Of a stretch of DNA of 36,013 nucleotides, positions 7,443 to 15,985 are shown piece by piece. How positions within the stretch are numbered: the first letter of the stretch is position 1; each line of letters starts with the position of its first letter. This DNA is from Pseudomonadota bacterium (GTDB lineage Bacteria > Bdellovibrionota_B > Oligoflexia > Silvanigrellales > Silvanigrellaceae), in assembly GCA_009926615.1 (NCBI GenBank), contig RFOM01000035.1, forward strand, positions 1 to 36,013. Direction: 5' to 3'. The notes beneath the pieces are model-generated. The model saw only the letters and a list, made by a program, of their open reading frames with translations. It had not been told where the DNA came from and searched no databases. Made by a program: the position numbers and the translations under genes.

Positions 7443-8276
7443 GTGTTGGACTCGGCAGGAAACACATCGACGATCATCTACGATCATACCGACTACGTGC
7501 ACTTTCTGAGTGTCCGTCTGAAAGCGTTGCCGCAGGCGCGCGGCAGTCAGGCGGCTTTGGCAAAATTTTTGGGCGTTCAGTCGTCTTTCGTCTCGCAGGT
7601 CCTTTCGCGCAGGGCTCATTTGAGCCGCGAACAGGCGATAAAGGTCGCAGAGTATTTTTCGCTGCCCTACGACGAAGTGCGTTTCTTCATGCTTCTGGTT
7701 GATGCAGAGCGCGCGGGCAGCAAATCACTGGAAAACTTTTACAAGTCCGAGATTGAAACGCTGCTGCGCGAGCGGGAAGAGGTTCAGGAGCGCATCGGTG
7801 TTCACGAGCAGATCGCCGACGAAGCGCAGACCGTTTATTATTCAAGCTGGGTGTATGGTGCCGTTCACATTCTTTCGGCGTTGCCGGGGACACAGACGGT
7901 CGATGCCATTGCAGCGCATCTAAGACTTCCCAAGCAGCACATCCAGACTGTTGCAGACTGGCTGATTGCCAATGATCTTGTTGTCCGGAGCGACTGCGGC
8001 CGGCTTGCGATTGGCAAGGGACGTATTCACATCGGGCGTCATTCAAGGCACGTTGCAAGACATCACGCCAACTGGCGTATTAAATCTCTGGATTCTCTTG
8101 AAAGAAGCACGCAGAGCGATCTTCATTACACGGCATTTCTGGGAATATCCTCCGAGGCCATGGCCGTTCTCAAAGAAAAGCTCATGTCGTTCCTGCAGGA
8201 AATCGAGCCCGTCATCGCCGAATCGCAGGAAGAAAAAGGAGTCGTCCTTCTTCTTGACCTGTTTGAGCTCAACTGA
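7443..8276 (+). CDS. TIGR02147-family DNA-binding regulator
   Basis: The frame is open from an ATG at 7377, but the promoter at 7370-7399 places transcription start after that codon. GTG at 7443 (or TTG at 7446) is therefore used, giving about 277 residues; ribosome binding sites are weak, so the start is uncertain. The N-terminal part (IIYDHTDYVHFL, then AALAKFLGVQSSFVSQVLSRR) is the helix-turn-helix typical of TIGR02147. Next come a characteristic FFMLLVDAERAGS segment and a second winged-helix-like part (VDAIAAHLRLPKQHIQTVADWL). A C-terminal region follows with the family's SSEAMAVLKEKLMSFLQEIE. The family is expanded in Bdellovibrio and Fibrobacter, and its targets are unknown. The divergent secreted HExxxH protein is a plausible target. 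Confidence 0.8.
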   Translation: MLDSAGNTSTIIYDHTDYVHFLSVRLKALPQARGSQAALAKFLGVQSSFVSQVLSRRAHLSREQAIKVAEYFSLPYDEVRFFMLLVDAERAGSKSLENFYKSEIETLLREREEVQERIGVHEQIADEAQTVYYSSWVYGAVHILSALPGTQTVDAIAAHLRLPKQHIQTVADWLIANDLVVRSDCGRLAIGKGRIHIGRHSRHVARHHANWRIKSLDSLERSTQSDLHYTAFLGISSEAMAVLKEKLMSFLQEIEPVIAESQEEKGVVLLLDLFELN

Positions 8277-8619
8277 ATTTACACCGTTTAAAATTCAATA
8301 AAAATCCGCGTGCACGGCTGCGTGTGAGGTTTCCATATTTGAAACGTTAAAACTTTTAACCGGTGAAAAGGGCGGGTGTGCGCGTCCGTTGTCGGACGCG
8401 CGACCGAGGGCAGGATTTCACGATGGGATGACTGTCTCCGCGCCGTTCCGCGGGTTGCGGTTCGGCTGGCAGGGTGTTTTTGCGGAGCAGGGGCGTGTCA
8501 TATTCCCGTACACTATCAGCAGACAAATCGATGTGATAGGTGAAAATGTTTACAAAAGGGTAACTAAATTAACCGGCTGCTAACGATCGTGGATTATGCT
8601 TCCGGTGAGGAGTCGGTGA
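8277..8619 (+). other. 343-base gap with structured sequence, leader of the dehydrogenase gene
   Basis: No convincing gene is present. A perfect hairpin GCGCGTCCG-TTGT-CGGACGCGC sits at 8380-8401 without a T-run on either strand. A second weaker one pairs CACTATCA (8510-8517) with TGATAG-GTG (8533-8541), and a third pairs GTT-AC with GTAAC near 8549-8565. A GC-rich stretch (8370-8490) with repeated GGGCG/CGCGCC blocks lies between AT-rich flanks. This could be a small RNA gene or a regulatory leader. It does not match a riboswitch, 6S, SRP or RNase P pattern that I can recognise. Confidence 0.3.
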
Positions 8620-9609
8620 ATGCAGCGGGTCGTGTTTGTCTCGGCAAAATGTGAGGGAATTCCCGACGGAATAAACCTGATTTCCGACGCTACGGTCCAT
8701 TTTGTTCATCTCACAGAAGGTAGAACATTACTTGAGCGGATCGGCCGGTGCTCCGCCGCTCAAAAAGCATCGGCTGAGGGAGTGGTGACTCTTCTCACGG
8801 ACACACTCACGGCTGCGGATCTGATTGAAATTAAAACTCAGCTGCCGCGTCTGAAACTGATTGCCAACTATGCGGTCGGATACAATAACGTGGACGTCGA
8901 TGCCGCAAGATCGTCGGGGATCGCGGTCAGCAACACTCCGCATGTGTTGGGTGATGCAACGGCTGATCTCACACTGACACTCATCCTGATGGTCGCACGC
9001 CGTATTTTTCCTTCGGCGCTCGAAATTCATGAGCACGGCCGCTTTGCCGGATGGTCACCAAGCTACGGACTTGGAAAAGATTTACACGGCAAAACTTTGG
9101 GAATCGTCGGTTTGGGGGTCATCGGTCTGCGTGTTGCACGGCGCGCTCAGGCCTTTGGAATGAAAGTTGTTGCGTTGCAGTCACTGCGCTCCGCGGCTGA
9201 TTCAAATGACGAAGTCGTCCGTCTTCCGGAAGAGCAATTTTTGAAGGAGACCGATGTGCTTTCCCTTCATTGCCCGCTGACACCTCAGACTCGCGGTTGG
9301 TTGAATGCTGCACGACTCGGGAAATTGAAGAAGGGAAGTATGGTCATCAATACGGCGCGCGGCGACGTTGTTGATGAAACGGCACTGGCCGAGGCCTTGC
9401 GCAGCGGGCATCTTTACGGAGCAGGTCTCGATGTTTTTTGCGGGGAGCCCGTTGTCAGTGAAGCGCTGCGGGGCCTGCCCAACCTTCTGATCCTGCCGCA
9501 TCTTGGTTCTGCGACGGCAGAAACGCGCGCAGCCATGGGCGGTCGTGTGATGGATAATATCCGTTCGCTGGTGACGGGAAATCCGTTCCCCAATCAGGTG
9601 AACCGGTAA
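8620..9609 (+). CDS. D-isomer-specific 2-hydroxyacid dehydrogenase (glyoxylate/hydroxypyruvate reductase-like)
   Basis: The protein has 329 residues from ATG 8620 with GGAG eight bases upstream. The N-terminal substrate domain contains LKLIANYAVGYNNVDV, and the NAD(P)-binding Rossmann motif is GLGVIGLRVARRAQ (about residue 165). The catalytic triad of the family is visible: Arg in NTARGDVVDE, Glu in FCGEPV and His in LPHLGSAT. The enzyme reduces small 2-oxoacids such as glyoxylate or hydroxypyruvate with NAD(P)H in the cytoplasm. The pattern is closest to GyaR/GhrB enzymes rather than SerA, since no ACT domain is present. The precise substrate is not readable. murJ follows after 46 bases on the same strand and may be co-transcribed. 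Confidence 0.88.
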   Translation: MQRVVFVSAKCEGIPDGINLISDATVHFVHLTEGRTLLERIGRCSAAQKASAEGVVTLLTDTLTAADLIEIKTQLPRLKLIANYAVGYNNVDVDAARSSGIAVSNTPHVLGDATADLTLTLILMVARRIFPSALEIHEHGRFAGWSPSYGLGKDLHGKTLGIVGLGVIGLRVARRAQAFGMKVVALQSLRSAADSNDEVVRLPEEQFLKETDVLSLHCPLTPQTRGWLNAARLGKLKKGSMVINTARGDVVDETALAEALRSGHLYGAGLDVFCGEPVVSEALRGLPNLLILPHLGSATAETRAAMGGRVMDNIRSLVTGNPFPNQVNR

Positions 9610-9655
9610 TATCCGAAAGCAGTTGCGGGACGATAACAGTCATCGGAGTTCATTA

Positions 9656-11329
9656 ATGACAGACGGAATAAGTGACAGCTCACAGGACCGGGATTCTCTT
9701 GCCCGACGGACGGCCCTCGCATCGTTGGGGGTGCTGCTCTCACGATTTTCCGGAATTTTTCGCTCGCAAGTTGTGAATGCCGTTTACGGTGCAAGTACGC
9801 GTCTGGATGCTTTCAATGTGGCCTTGCGCTTTCCTTCGGTGCTCAGGGACTTGTTTGCAGAGGGCGCTCTTTCGGCCGCTTTTACGACTGAACTTGTGGA
9901 AGCGGAGAGGGAAGGGGTAGCCTCTTTGCGCCGGCTTGTGTCGGTTGTTTGCGGATTTTTTTTGATTGTCACTCTGGCGATTTCCGGTTTGGGTTATCTC
10001 TTTGCCGGCAATTTGATTGGTTCGGTGGTTTCCGACGGGTTTCGCAGCCGCGGCGGATTTGAACTTGCAGTTCAGTGTTTCAGGATTCTTATTTTTTATC
10101 TGCCGATTGCGATGATTTCGGCACTTGCGATGAGCCTTTTGGGCACACGCGGACAAACTTTCCGAGCCACCATCGCATCTGCTTTTTTTAACGTGGGAAC
10201 CATAACCGGAGCTGTTCTTGGAACATCGGTCGGCGCAATCACCGGCACTGACCCCGTCATAGGCCTCGCAACAGGGACTCTGGCGGGCGGATTGCTGCAG
10301 TTTCTTTATCAGGTTTATCCATTGGCCCGTGATGGTTTATTCCCGCTTCCCAATTTTTCGCCGCTGGCGTGGTATGCCTGTCAGCCTTTGCGGAACATGC
10401 TGCTGATGATGGGGCCGAGAGCGGTAAGTCAGGGTGCATTGTCACTGGCGCTGTTTATAAACACTCACTTTGCTACGGCTGCGGGTGAAGGCGCAATTAC
10501 ATTCATAACCAACGCTCAGGTGATTATTCTTGTTCCGGTCGGACTTTTTGGGGTGGCCGCAGGATTCGCAAGTTTGCCGATTCTGACCAAAGCCGTGCAG
10601 GAAAAGGATTCCGAAAAACTCGGAGCCCTTCTTTCGGACAGTGTTCAAAATACCTTTTGGCTTTCTTTTTTTTCGCTCTTTGCATTTGTCACGGCGGCTG
10701 TTCCGTTTTGTGTCGTGCTGCTCGAACACGGTAAGGTCACGGCCGCCGATTCGGTTCAGAATGCAATTGCCGTCTGTGCTTATTCAATCGGAATGCTCTT
10801 TAATTCGGGCAGCAAGGTCCTCATTCAGGGATTCTATGCTCTTAATGATGTTCGCCGCTCAATGCTGAATGCCTTTATATATCTTTCCTGCAATGCAACC
10901 CTGAGCGCGCTGCTTGCCCCCCGCTTTGGAATCGTCGGTCTCGGTCTTTCCAACGGCATATCAGCAGCCGTTGATTTTTCGCTCAACTGGATTTTTCTGC
11001 GCAGAGTTTCGGAAAAGAGGGGGCTGTTTCTCGACAGGCTTTACAGCACGGGCGGTGCGGCATTGCGTAGCCAAATACTTTTGTTTTCAATTTTGGCGTT
11101 TGTGCTCGCATCCCTTGGGGTTCGCCTTGCGGGCAGTCTTTGGACGCCTGAATCGGCGCTGTGGACCACGCTCGCAATGCCGCGATTCGCAACTGCTCTT
11201 GTTTGGCTGAGCGTTTTTGGAGCCGTCGGTGTTGCGGCCGCGGCCGTGTTGGTCAAAATTGCGGGTCCCGAAAATCTCCGCAGACTGCTCAATCGGATTG
11301 GCAACAAGGTTTTACGCCGCAGATCCTAA
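9656..11329 (+). CDS. murJ: Lipid II flippase MurJ
   Basis: The protein has 557 residues from ATG 9656 (GGAG seven bases upstream); an upstream TTG at 9623 is less likely. It is a MATE/MOP-superfamily membrane protein with about 14 hydrophobic segments. It carries the MurJ N-terminal signature: SRFSGIFRSQVV, then LRFPSVLRDLFAEGALSAAF. The conserved Arg and Asp residues lining the central cavity lie in these blocks. MurJ moves the peptidoglycan precursor lipid II across the inner membrane and is normally essential. The gene converges on the HEAT-repeat gene; the stop codons overlap by 4 bases, with no terminator visible between them. Confidence 0.94.
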   Translation: MTDGISDSSQDRDSLARRTALASLGVLLSRFSGIFRSQVVNAVYGASTRLDAFNVALRFPSVLRDLFAEGALSAAFTTELVEAEREGVASLRRLVSVVCGFFLIVTLAISGLGYLFAGNLIGSVVSDGFRSRGGFELAVQCFRILIFYLPIAMISALAMSLLGTRGQTFRATIASAFFNVGTITGAVLGTSVGAITGTDPVIGLATGTLAGGLLQFLYQVYPLARDGLFPLPNFSPLAWYACQPLRNMLLMMGPRAVSQGALSLALFINTHFATAAGEGAITFITNAQVIILVPVGLFGVAAGFASLPILTKAVQEKDSEKLGALLSDSVQNTFWLSFFSLFAFVTAAVPFCVVLLEHGKVTAADSVQNAIAVCAYSIGMLFNSGSKVLIQGFYALNDVRRSMLNAFIYLSCNATLSALLAPRFGIVGLGLSNGISAAVDFSLNWIFLRRVSEKRGLFLDRLYSTGGAALRSQILLFSILAFVLASLGVRLAGSLWTPESALWTTLAMPRFATALVWLSVFGAVGVAAAAVLVKIAGPENLRRLLNRIGNKVLRRRS

Positions 11330-14100
11330 ACAAACGCTTTTTTAATCAGAGCAAACGTCTGAAACACTTCCTTGCGGATTTCACTGAGCGGTGCGAGGGC
11401 AAGCATGGTTTGCCGGTGTGCGGCAGGGTTGCGGAGATCCTGAAGCAGAACCAGCTTGTGAGCCAGTGTATGAAAAAGGTTCGGATCGCTTTTCAGTACT
11501 TGCGCACCCCACAGCCTGTCATGTCCCGAGAACATGACCAGCATCACGGCCCAAGCTTTTAATCCGTCGATGATCTGTGTGCGTTCGCGCAAAATTCTGC
11601 CGTTCAAAATACTTCGTGAAACCATTTGCATTTTGCTCAGCGGAAAGGTCCCCGCATCAAAAACATGCTCGGCACGGAAGTGACGCAGAATGCGCGCAAT
11701 GCCGGTTGATTCGTTGTCCAGTTCAGCCTGCAGCAAAATATTTTGAAAGATGTGCAGCTGCTGTTCCATTTTGGGAAACAGAATTACCTGACCGAACTCT
11801 TTCTCCAGAGTCAGATCCAGAGCTTTGCAGTACTGAACAACTGAAGCCGATTTGTCGACCGTGGCCTCAAACAGCTCGGGTTCATGGAGCGGCAATTCGG
11901 CGCTTCGCAATGATGCTTTGACTGAATCAGCCAGCTTTGCGTAACCCGCAATTTTGGCTTCCAGCTGTTTGTCGACATCTTTGATTGCCCCGCCGGCCGG
12001 TTCTGCGGCAAGCCCTTCCTGCTGGCCCGTTCTCAGGCGCGAGGCGAGCTCAAGAAGATCATCTTTGAGGGCTGTTTCGCCGACGTGATTTGTTGCATTT
12101 TCAAGAAGCAGTGAAAGCTCAGGTGCAGCAGATGAACCTGCTTTAAGACTCCTGAGAACCTTGTCACAGATGCTTGAATTGTGCAGGTGATTGACAAGGA
12201 AATGGATAACAACCGTGTTCGCTTCCGTGTTTTGCAGATGCAAAAGTGCATCCAGAGCCCGCCCTGAAACCACCCTCGAAGCCGATTTCAGACAGTTTTC
12301 CAATGCAGAAAGTGTCTTAAGATTTTGATAGCTGCGGGCTGCCACAATGGCGTGAACAGTCAGTCCCGAATTTTGCCGGTCCGGATTGCAGAGCGAAATA
12401 ACCAGATCGAGGCAGCTGAGTCGGGGGTGCCTGACCAGAAAACCCAATGCTGCGACTTGTTCATCCGTTCGCCCCGAGGCAATGGCGTTCTTCAGTATGT
12501 CATCGGACGGCAAATCCTTTTCAGGGCTTTTTAATCCGCTGCAGGCTCGCAAAAAGGCAGCAAGGCTTTCGGGACGTTTGTGCAGGTTTGCTGCGATTCC
12601 GGATAAAATTTCATTGTGCTGGTGGGTGTCTTCGTTCTCCAGCATCAGCAGCAGACTGGCATGCAGATCTTCAGACTTGCCGATGCGTTCACGCAAATCC
12701 GAATTCCATTTCAGGTCACCGAGATTGATTTCGCCCAAAGCTCTCAACCAGCGTCCGGCAACTGCGTTTGATGTTTCGCGCGAAATGAGTTCAGTGATAA
12801 GCTGCAGGCTCTTTTTGGGCCAAGTCGTATCGGTCTGATAAACCAGAACGCAATTGACAAATGCATTAATTATTTCTGTTTTTTGCCGGTCGTGGGCTGA
12901 TTTGTAAATTGGCGACTCGAACAGCCCGAGAACGGCGTTCATCGGATTTTCGCCGATACAGATGAGCGTCTTGAGCCAGACACTGATGAGGGGCTGTGGT
13001 TCTGAGCTTTGCCAGAGCGGTTTTATGAGTATTTCGCCAATGTCCGAAACGACTTTTCGGGCGGCCTGCGAACTTTGCAGGCCCAGATTGTCAAGCAGAT
13101 TTTCGGCTTGCGCATGGCTGAGAGACTGAATCGTGATGAATCTCTCCAGCAGCGTTGATGCGTGCAGAGAAGCACCGATAATTTTGCACAGACCTGAAAA
13201 ATGTTTTTCGTCGGATGCAAACATGGACAGACATTCGGACAGATCTTCGCTCGGGAACGAATTCAGTTCGAGCGGCAGCGAGTGATGAAAGTCGGCTGCC
13301 GAAAAAATTTTCCCGAGATAGTCTTCAAGCGTCCATTGCCTGCGGATGTTAATTTGATTCCAGCACTGCTGATAGAGCTGTCGGAAGAGCAGTTCGCCCT
13401 GAAAGTAATCCTCGAACTGTTCAAGATCCGAAATATCTCTGGAAAGTCGGGCAATGGCCGTCAAAAGAGTCAGTGCGGTCGTATCCGGCACATGAGAATT
13501 GCATTGCATGCGCTCTTTGAGCATTTCGAGCAGTGCCGGCAACGAGGAAGTCTCTTTGATCTCTGAAAGGGCGACCAGCACGTTGCGGAAAAGTTGCGGG
13601 TGCTCGGCTGTTTCTTTGGCATTGAGCAGGCTTTTAAGGGTTGGGGCAGCTCTCAGATCGGGAATTCGCGACAGCGCATCGACGATGGAAATTTTGAGAT
13701 AATCCGGAGAGGCATTGAGGCGGTGCATCAAATAACTGGCCGCAACAGGATCGCGGGTGTTTCCCAAGGAAAGAAGGGCTTCCTGACACAATCCTATGTC
13801 TTTTCCCTCGTTCTGGTTTGCCGAAAAATGCTGACTTGCAATGCGCAAAAGAAATTCGACAGCACGCTGGCTGCCGTTGCGGCCAAGCGCCTGCAGGATA
13901 TTGATTCGGGTATCGCGCCAGTGACAGTCACGGTAGGCGTCAATCAGAGCCCGTGCAGCATCATTTGAATGGCCGCCGGCGAGTTCTTTGAGTGCCGCGC
14001 GAGATTCATTGTCATTGCTCGAATGGACCTGCTGGGACAGTTGAGTCAGATGGGCAACCGATGGTGCTTTGTCAGATTGTTTTTCCGCCTGCGATGACAT
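11326..14100 (-). CDS. HEAT-repeat protein with a C-terminal HEPN-like domain
   Basis: The protein has 924 residues from ATG 14100, ten bases after a GGAG; the frame is open to 14145, but that start has no ribosome binding site. Residues about 35-700 are a string of paired helices of HEAT type, e.g. RINILQALGRNGSQRAVEFL, LSLGNTRDPVAASYLMHRL and LLALSEIKE-like units. These form a solenoid for protein contacts. After an Ala/Gly-rich break (about residues 695-705) comes a separate helical domain with VQYCKALDLTLEKEFG and, near the end, LRNPAAHRQTM (Arg890, His895). RN-x3-H in such a helix is the HEPN signature, and HEPN domains are often RNases or nucleotide-binding modules. No signal peptide, so cytoplasmic. 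It lies downstream of recA, separated by a terminator. The HEPN call and any RNase activity are inference. Confidence 0.65.
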   Translation of the reverse strand: MSSQAEKQSDKAPSVAHLTQLSQQVHSSNDNESRAALKELAGGHSNDAARALIDAYRDCHWRDTRINILQALGRNGSQRAVEFLLRIASQHFSANQNEGKDIGLCQEALLSLGNTRDPVAASYLMHRLNASPDYLKISIVDALSRIPDLRAAPTLKSLLNAKETAEHPQLFRNVLVALSEIKETSSLPALLEMLKERMQCNSHVPDTTALTLLTAIARLSRDISDLEQFEDYFQGELLFRQLYQQCWNQINIRRQWTLEDYLGKIFSAADFHHSLPLELNSFPSEDLSECLSMFASDEKHFSGLCKIIGASLHASTLLERFITIQSLSHAQAENLLDNLGLQSSQAARKVVSDIGEILIKPLWQSSEPQPLISVWLKTLICIGENPMNAVLGLFESPIYKSAHDRQKTEIINAFVNCVLVYQTDTTWPKKSLQLITELISRETSNAVAGRWLRALGEINLGDLKWNSDLRERIGKSEDLHASLLLMLENEDTHQHNEILSGIAANLHKRPESLAAFLRACSGLKSPEKDLPSDDILKNAIASGRTDEQVAALGFLVRHPRLSCLDLVISLCNPDRQNSGLTVHAIVAARSYQNLKTLSALENCLKSASRVVSGRALDALLHLQNTEANTVVIHFLVNHLHNSSICDKVLRSLKAGSSAAPELSLLLENATNHVGETALKDDLLELASRLRTGQQEGLAAEPAGGAIKDVDKQLEAKIAGYAKLADSVKASLRSAELPLHEPELFEATVDKSASVVQYCKALDLTLEKEFGQVILFPKMEQQLHIFQNILLQAELDNESTGIARILRHFRAEHVFDAGTFPLSKMQMVSRSILNGRILRERTQIIDGLKAWAVMLVMFSGHDRLWGAQVLKSDPNLFHTLAHKLVLLQDLRNPAAHRQTMLALAPLSEIRKEVFQTFALIKKAFV

Positions 14101-14128
14101 GACTTCGGAACTCCGGAGGTGACTGACA

Positions 14129-14143
14129 GCTGTTTCAAACAGC
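14129..14143. promoter_or_regulatory. Perfect palindrome upstream of the HEAT-repeat gene
   Basis: GCTGTTT-C-AAACAGC is a 15-base inverted repeat with seven-base arms. It lies 29 bases before the chosen start codon (14100) and just after the recA terminator, where an operator for the HEAT-repeat gene would be expected. Its arms differ from those of the dyad upstream of recA. Confidence 0.4.
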
Positions 14144-14158
14144 ATAAGTCAATCCGGC

Positions 14159-14194
14159 AAAAAAAAAACAGAGCCCGTCTGACGGGGGCTCTGT
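14159..14194 (-). terminator. Intrinsic terminator of recA
   Basis: ACAGAGCCC (14168-14176) pairs with GGGCTCTGT (14186-14194). On the minus strand the stem is followed by ten T residues (complement of 14159-14168). It lies 28 bases after the recA stop codon. It separates recA from the HEAT-repeat gene. Confidence 0.92.
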
Positions 14195-14221
14195 CTAAAA
14201 ATGGAGGGAACGTTTTGCGGA

Positions 14222-15388
14222 TCAGTCAGCCGAGACCGTTGCGCCTGTGCGTTTGCCTGCTGGTGCGGCAGCTGCTGAAGACGTCTTTCCGGCGCTTGTG
14301 GAAGCCGGAATTGCTTTGGTTGCGGGAGGAAGTGCTTCAGCCCCTTTTTTTTCGGCTGTTTTGGTTTCAGGAGTTACAGTTTTACCAAGAAGCTTTTTGC
14401 GGACTTCGATTTCGACCTTGGCCATTGTCTCGGGATGCTCGCGCAAATAGTTTTTGGCGTTCTCGCGTCCCTGACCGAGCCGCTCCTGTCCGTACGTGAA
14501 CCACGTTCCGGATTTCTGGATAATTTCATGCTCCGCACCCAGATCAAGCACATCGCCTTCACGGCTGATTCCTGTTCCGAACATCACGTCAAATTCAGCT
14601 TCGCGGAAAGGAGCCGCAATTTTGTTCTTGACGATCTTAACGCGCGTGCGGTTGCCGACAACTTCGTCGCCGTTCTTGATGGCCGATGCACGGCGCACTT
14701 CCATGCGCAGCGAGGAATAGAATTTCAGAGCCTGACCACCCGTCGTTGTTTCGGGGTTGCCGAACATCACACCAATCTTCATACGGATCTGGTTGATGAA
14801 AATAACGGTCGTGTTGCTCTTGGAGATTGAGCCTGTGAGCTTGCGCAGAGCCTGACTCATCAGGCGGGCGTGCAGGCCCATGTGGCTGTCGCCCATTTCG
14901 CCTTCGATTTCCGCCTTGGGAACCAATGCTGCAACAGAGTCGATCACAATGAGATCAACCGCTCCGCTGCGCACCAGCATGTCGACAATTTCAAGTGCCT
15001 GTTCACCGTAATCAGGCTGGGACACCAGCATATCGGCCGTGTTCACACCGATGCGGCGAGCATAGCTGACATCCAGTGCGTGTTCGGCATCGATAAACGC
15101 GGCAACGCCGCCGGCCTTTTGGCATTCAGCAATGCAGTGCAGTGTAAGAGTTGTTTTACCGCTGGATTCCGTTCCGTAGATCTCGACAATACGTCCTTTG
15201 GGCAAACCGCCGGCACCCAAAGCAACATCGAGACTCAGTGCACCGGTCGGGGTGGTGACAATTTCACCAGTTTCACCGGCATCACCGGACATCCGCATGA
15301 TGCTGCCTTTGCCGAATTGCTTCTCGATGGCCGAGAAAGCGGCTTCGATGGCTTTGTGCTTATTTGCTTGGGAGCTGAGTTCACTCAT
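14222..15388 (-). CDS. recA: RecA recombinase
   Basis: The protein has 388 residues from ATG 15388, with AAGGAAA about nine bases upstream. It is the ATP-dependent strand-exchange protein of homologous recombination and co-protease of the SOS response. Visible motifs: Walker [10 protein letters not shown] at residues 72-80 (Thr73 where most RecA have Pro), the Walker [14 protein letters not shown]-binding loop 1 ([20 protein letters not shown]), and loop 2 [18 protein letters not shown]. The C-terminal 50 residues are an Ala/Lys/Thr/Pro-rich tail unlike the acidic tail of E. coli RecA. It is a single gene with its own terminator. A 21-base dyad about 80 bases upstream is a candidate SOS operator. 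Confidence 0.97.
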   Translation of the reverse strand: MSELSSQANKHKAIEAAFSAIEKQFGKGSIMRMSGDAGETGEIVTTPTGALSLDVALGAGGLPKGRIVEIYGTESSGKTTLTLHCIAECQKAGGVAAFIDAEHALDVSYARRIGVNTADMLVSQPDYGEQALEIVDMLVRSGAVDLIVIDSVAALVPKAEIEGEMGDSHMGLHARLMSQALRKLTGSISKSNTTVIFINQIRMKIGVMFGNPETTTGGQALKFYSSLRMEVRRASAIKNGDEVVGNRTRVKIVKNKIAAPFREAEFDVMFGTGISREGDVLDLGAEHEIIQKSGTWFTYGQERLGQGRENAKNYLREHPETMAKVEIEVRKKLLGKTVTPETKTAEKKGAEALPPATKAIPASTSAGKTSSAAAAPAGKRTGATVSAD

Positions 15389-15465
15389 TGCGTGTTTCCT
15401 TATTGGTTAAAGGCGGTCAGACAGAAATGAAACTGTGTCATACCGCAGCACTGAGGGACCGGTAA

Positions 15466-15486
15466 CCATACATTTGTCGTGTATGG
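15466..15486. promoter_or_regulatory. Candidate operator (dyad) upstream of recA
   Basis: CCATACA, seven bases, then TGTATGG: perfect seven-base arms, 77 bases before the recA start codon. It does not match the enterobacterial LexA box (CTGT-N8-ACAG) or the Gram-positive GAAC-N4-GTTC type. LexA boxes differ greatly between bacterial groups, so the assignment to LexA is inference from position only. Confidence 0.45.
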
Positions 15487-15531
15487 AAACTTTCTACCTG
15501 CCTTGTGAAAATTCGGCAAGGGGCGGGATGC

Positions 15532-15566
15532 AAAAACTTTTTCGGCCTTCAGAAGAAGGCCGAAAA
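15532..15566 (-). terminator. Probable intrinsic terminator after the small exported protein gene
   Basis: TTTTCGGCCTTC (15539-15550) pairs perfectly over twelve bases with GAAGGCCGAAAA (15555-15566) around an AGAA loop. On the minus strand TTTTT follows two bases later (complement of 15532-15536). It lies 56 bases after the stop of the small gene ending at 15622 and upstream of recA. Confidence 0.75.
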
Positions 15567-15621
15567 TCGATCTAATCTTAAAATCAGATTGTTGGCGAAA
15601 AGCACGGAGAGATAATTTCAG

Positions 15622-15873
15622 TCAGAGTGAGCCGGCAATCTCCGTACCTGCGCTGCGTGGCGATTCCGAGGCCGGCAAAACACTGTCGCCGCTAATCAGC
15701 AGTTTGGGTCTTGAGTCACCAGCTTCAACGACAGTTTTAAGTGATGTGTTAATTTCGGATTCCATGTCTGCCAGCGGAAAGAACACAATTTCGGCTTCAC
15801 CCGCCGCATCGTCGGCGTGTGCTGTAACTGAAGCGAATACAGCAAGCAGAACAAAACAAAGCGGCAGTTTCAT
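15622..15873 (-). CDS. Small exported protein of unknown function
   Basis: The protein has 83 residues. The frame is open further upstream, but ATG 15873 is preceded by GGAGG four bases away and begins a clear signal peptide cleaved after about residue 20 (TAHA). The mature part of about 63 residues is acidic (DDAAGEAE) and Ser-rich, with no cysteines and no motif I recognise. It is followed by a strong terminator, so it forms its own transcription unit. It is divergent from the sigma-54-dependent outer-membrane-type gene at 16166, with a 292-base gap between them. Confidence 0.6.
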   Translation of the reverse strand: MKLPLCFVLLAVFASVTAHADDAAGEAEIVFFPLADMESEINTSLKTVVEAGDSRPKLLISGDSVLPASESPRSAGTEIAGSL

Positions 15874-15942
15874 AGGACCTCCGAATGCAAACACGTTCGG
15901 CAAAAACGAGAAAAAGTTTAATTCACAAAATTTATCTTGATG

Positions 15943-15959
15943 TTCCCGCCCGTTGGGAA
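15943..15959. promoter_or_regulatory. Inverted repeat, candidate activator site (distal)
   Basis: TTCCC, seven bases, then GGGAA, about 135 bases upstream of the -24 element of the sigma-54 promoter at 16093. Activators of sigma-54 (bacterial enhancer-binding proteins) usually bind dyads 80-200 bases upstream, so the location fits. No specific activator can be named. Confidence 0.3.
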
Positions 15960-15985
15960 ATTTTCGGCGGCAACGTTCACTATTC

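Noticed and set aside
8389..8583. A 64-residue frame in the gap before the dehydrogenase
   Set aside because: It starts with TTG inside the loop of a hairpin, has no ribosome binding site and no protein features.
9623..9655. Upstream TTG start for murJ (9623)
   Set aside because: No ribosome binding site precedes it, while ATG 9656 has GGAG seven bases away and gives the usual N-terminus.
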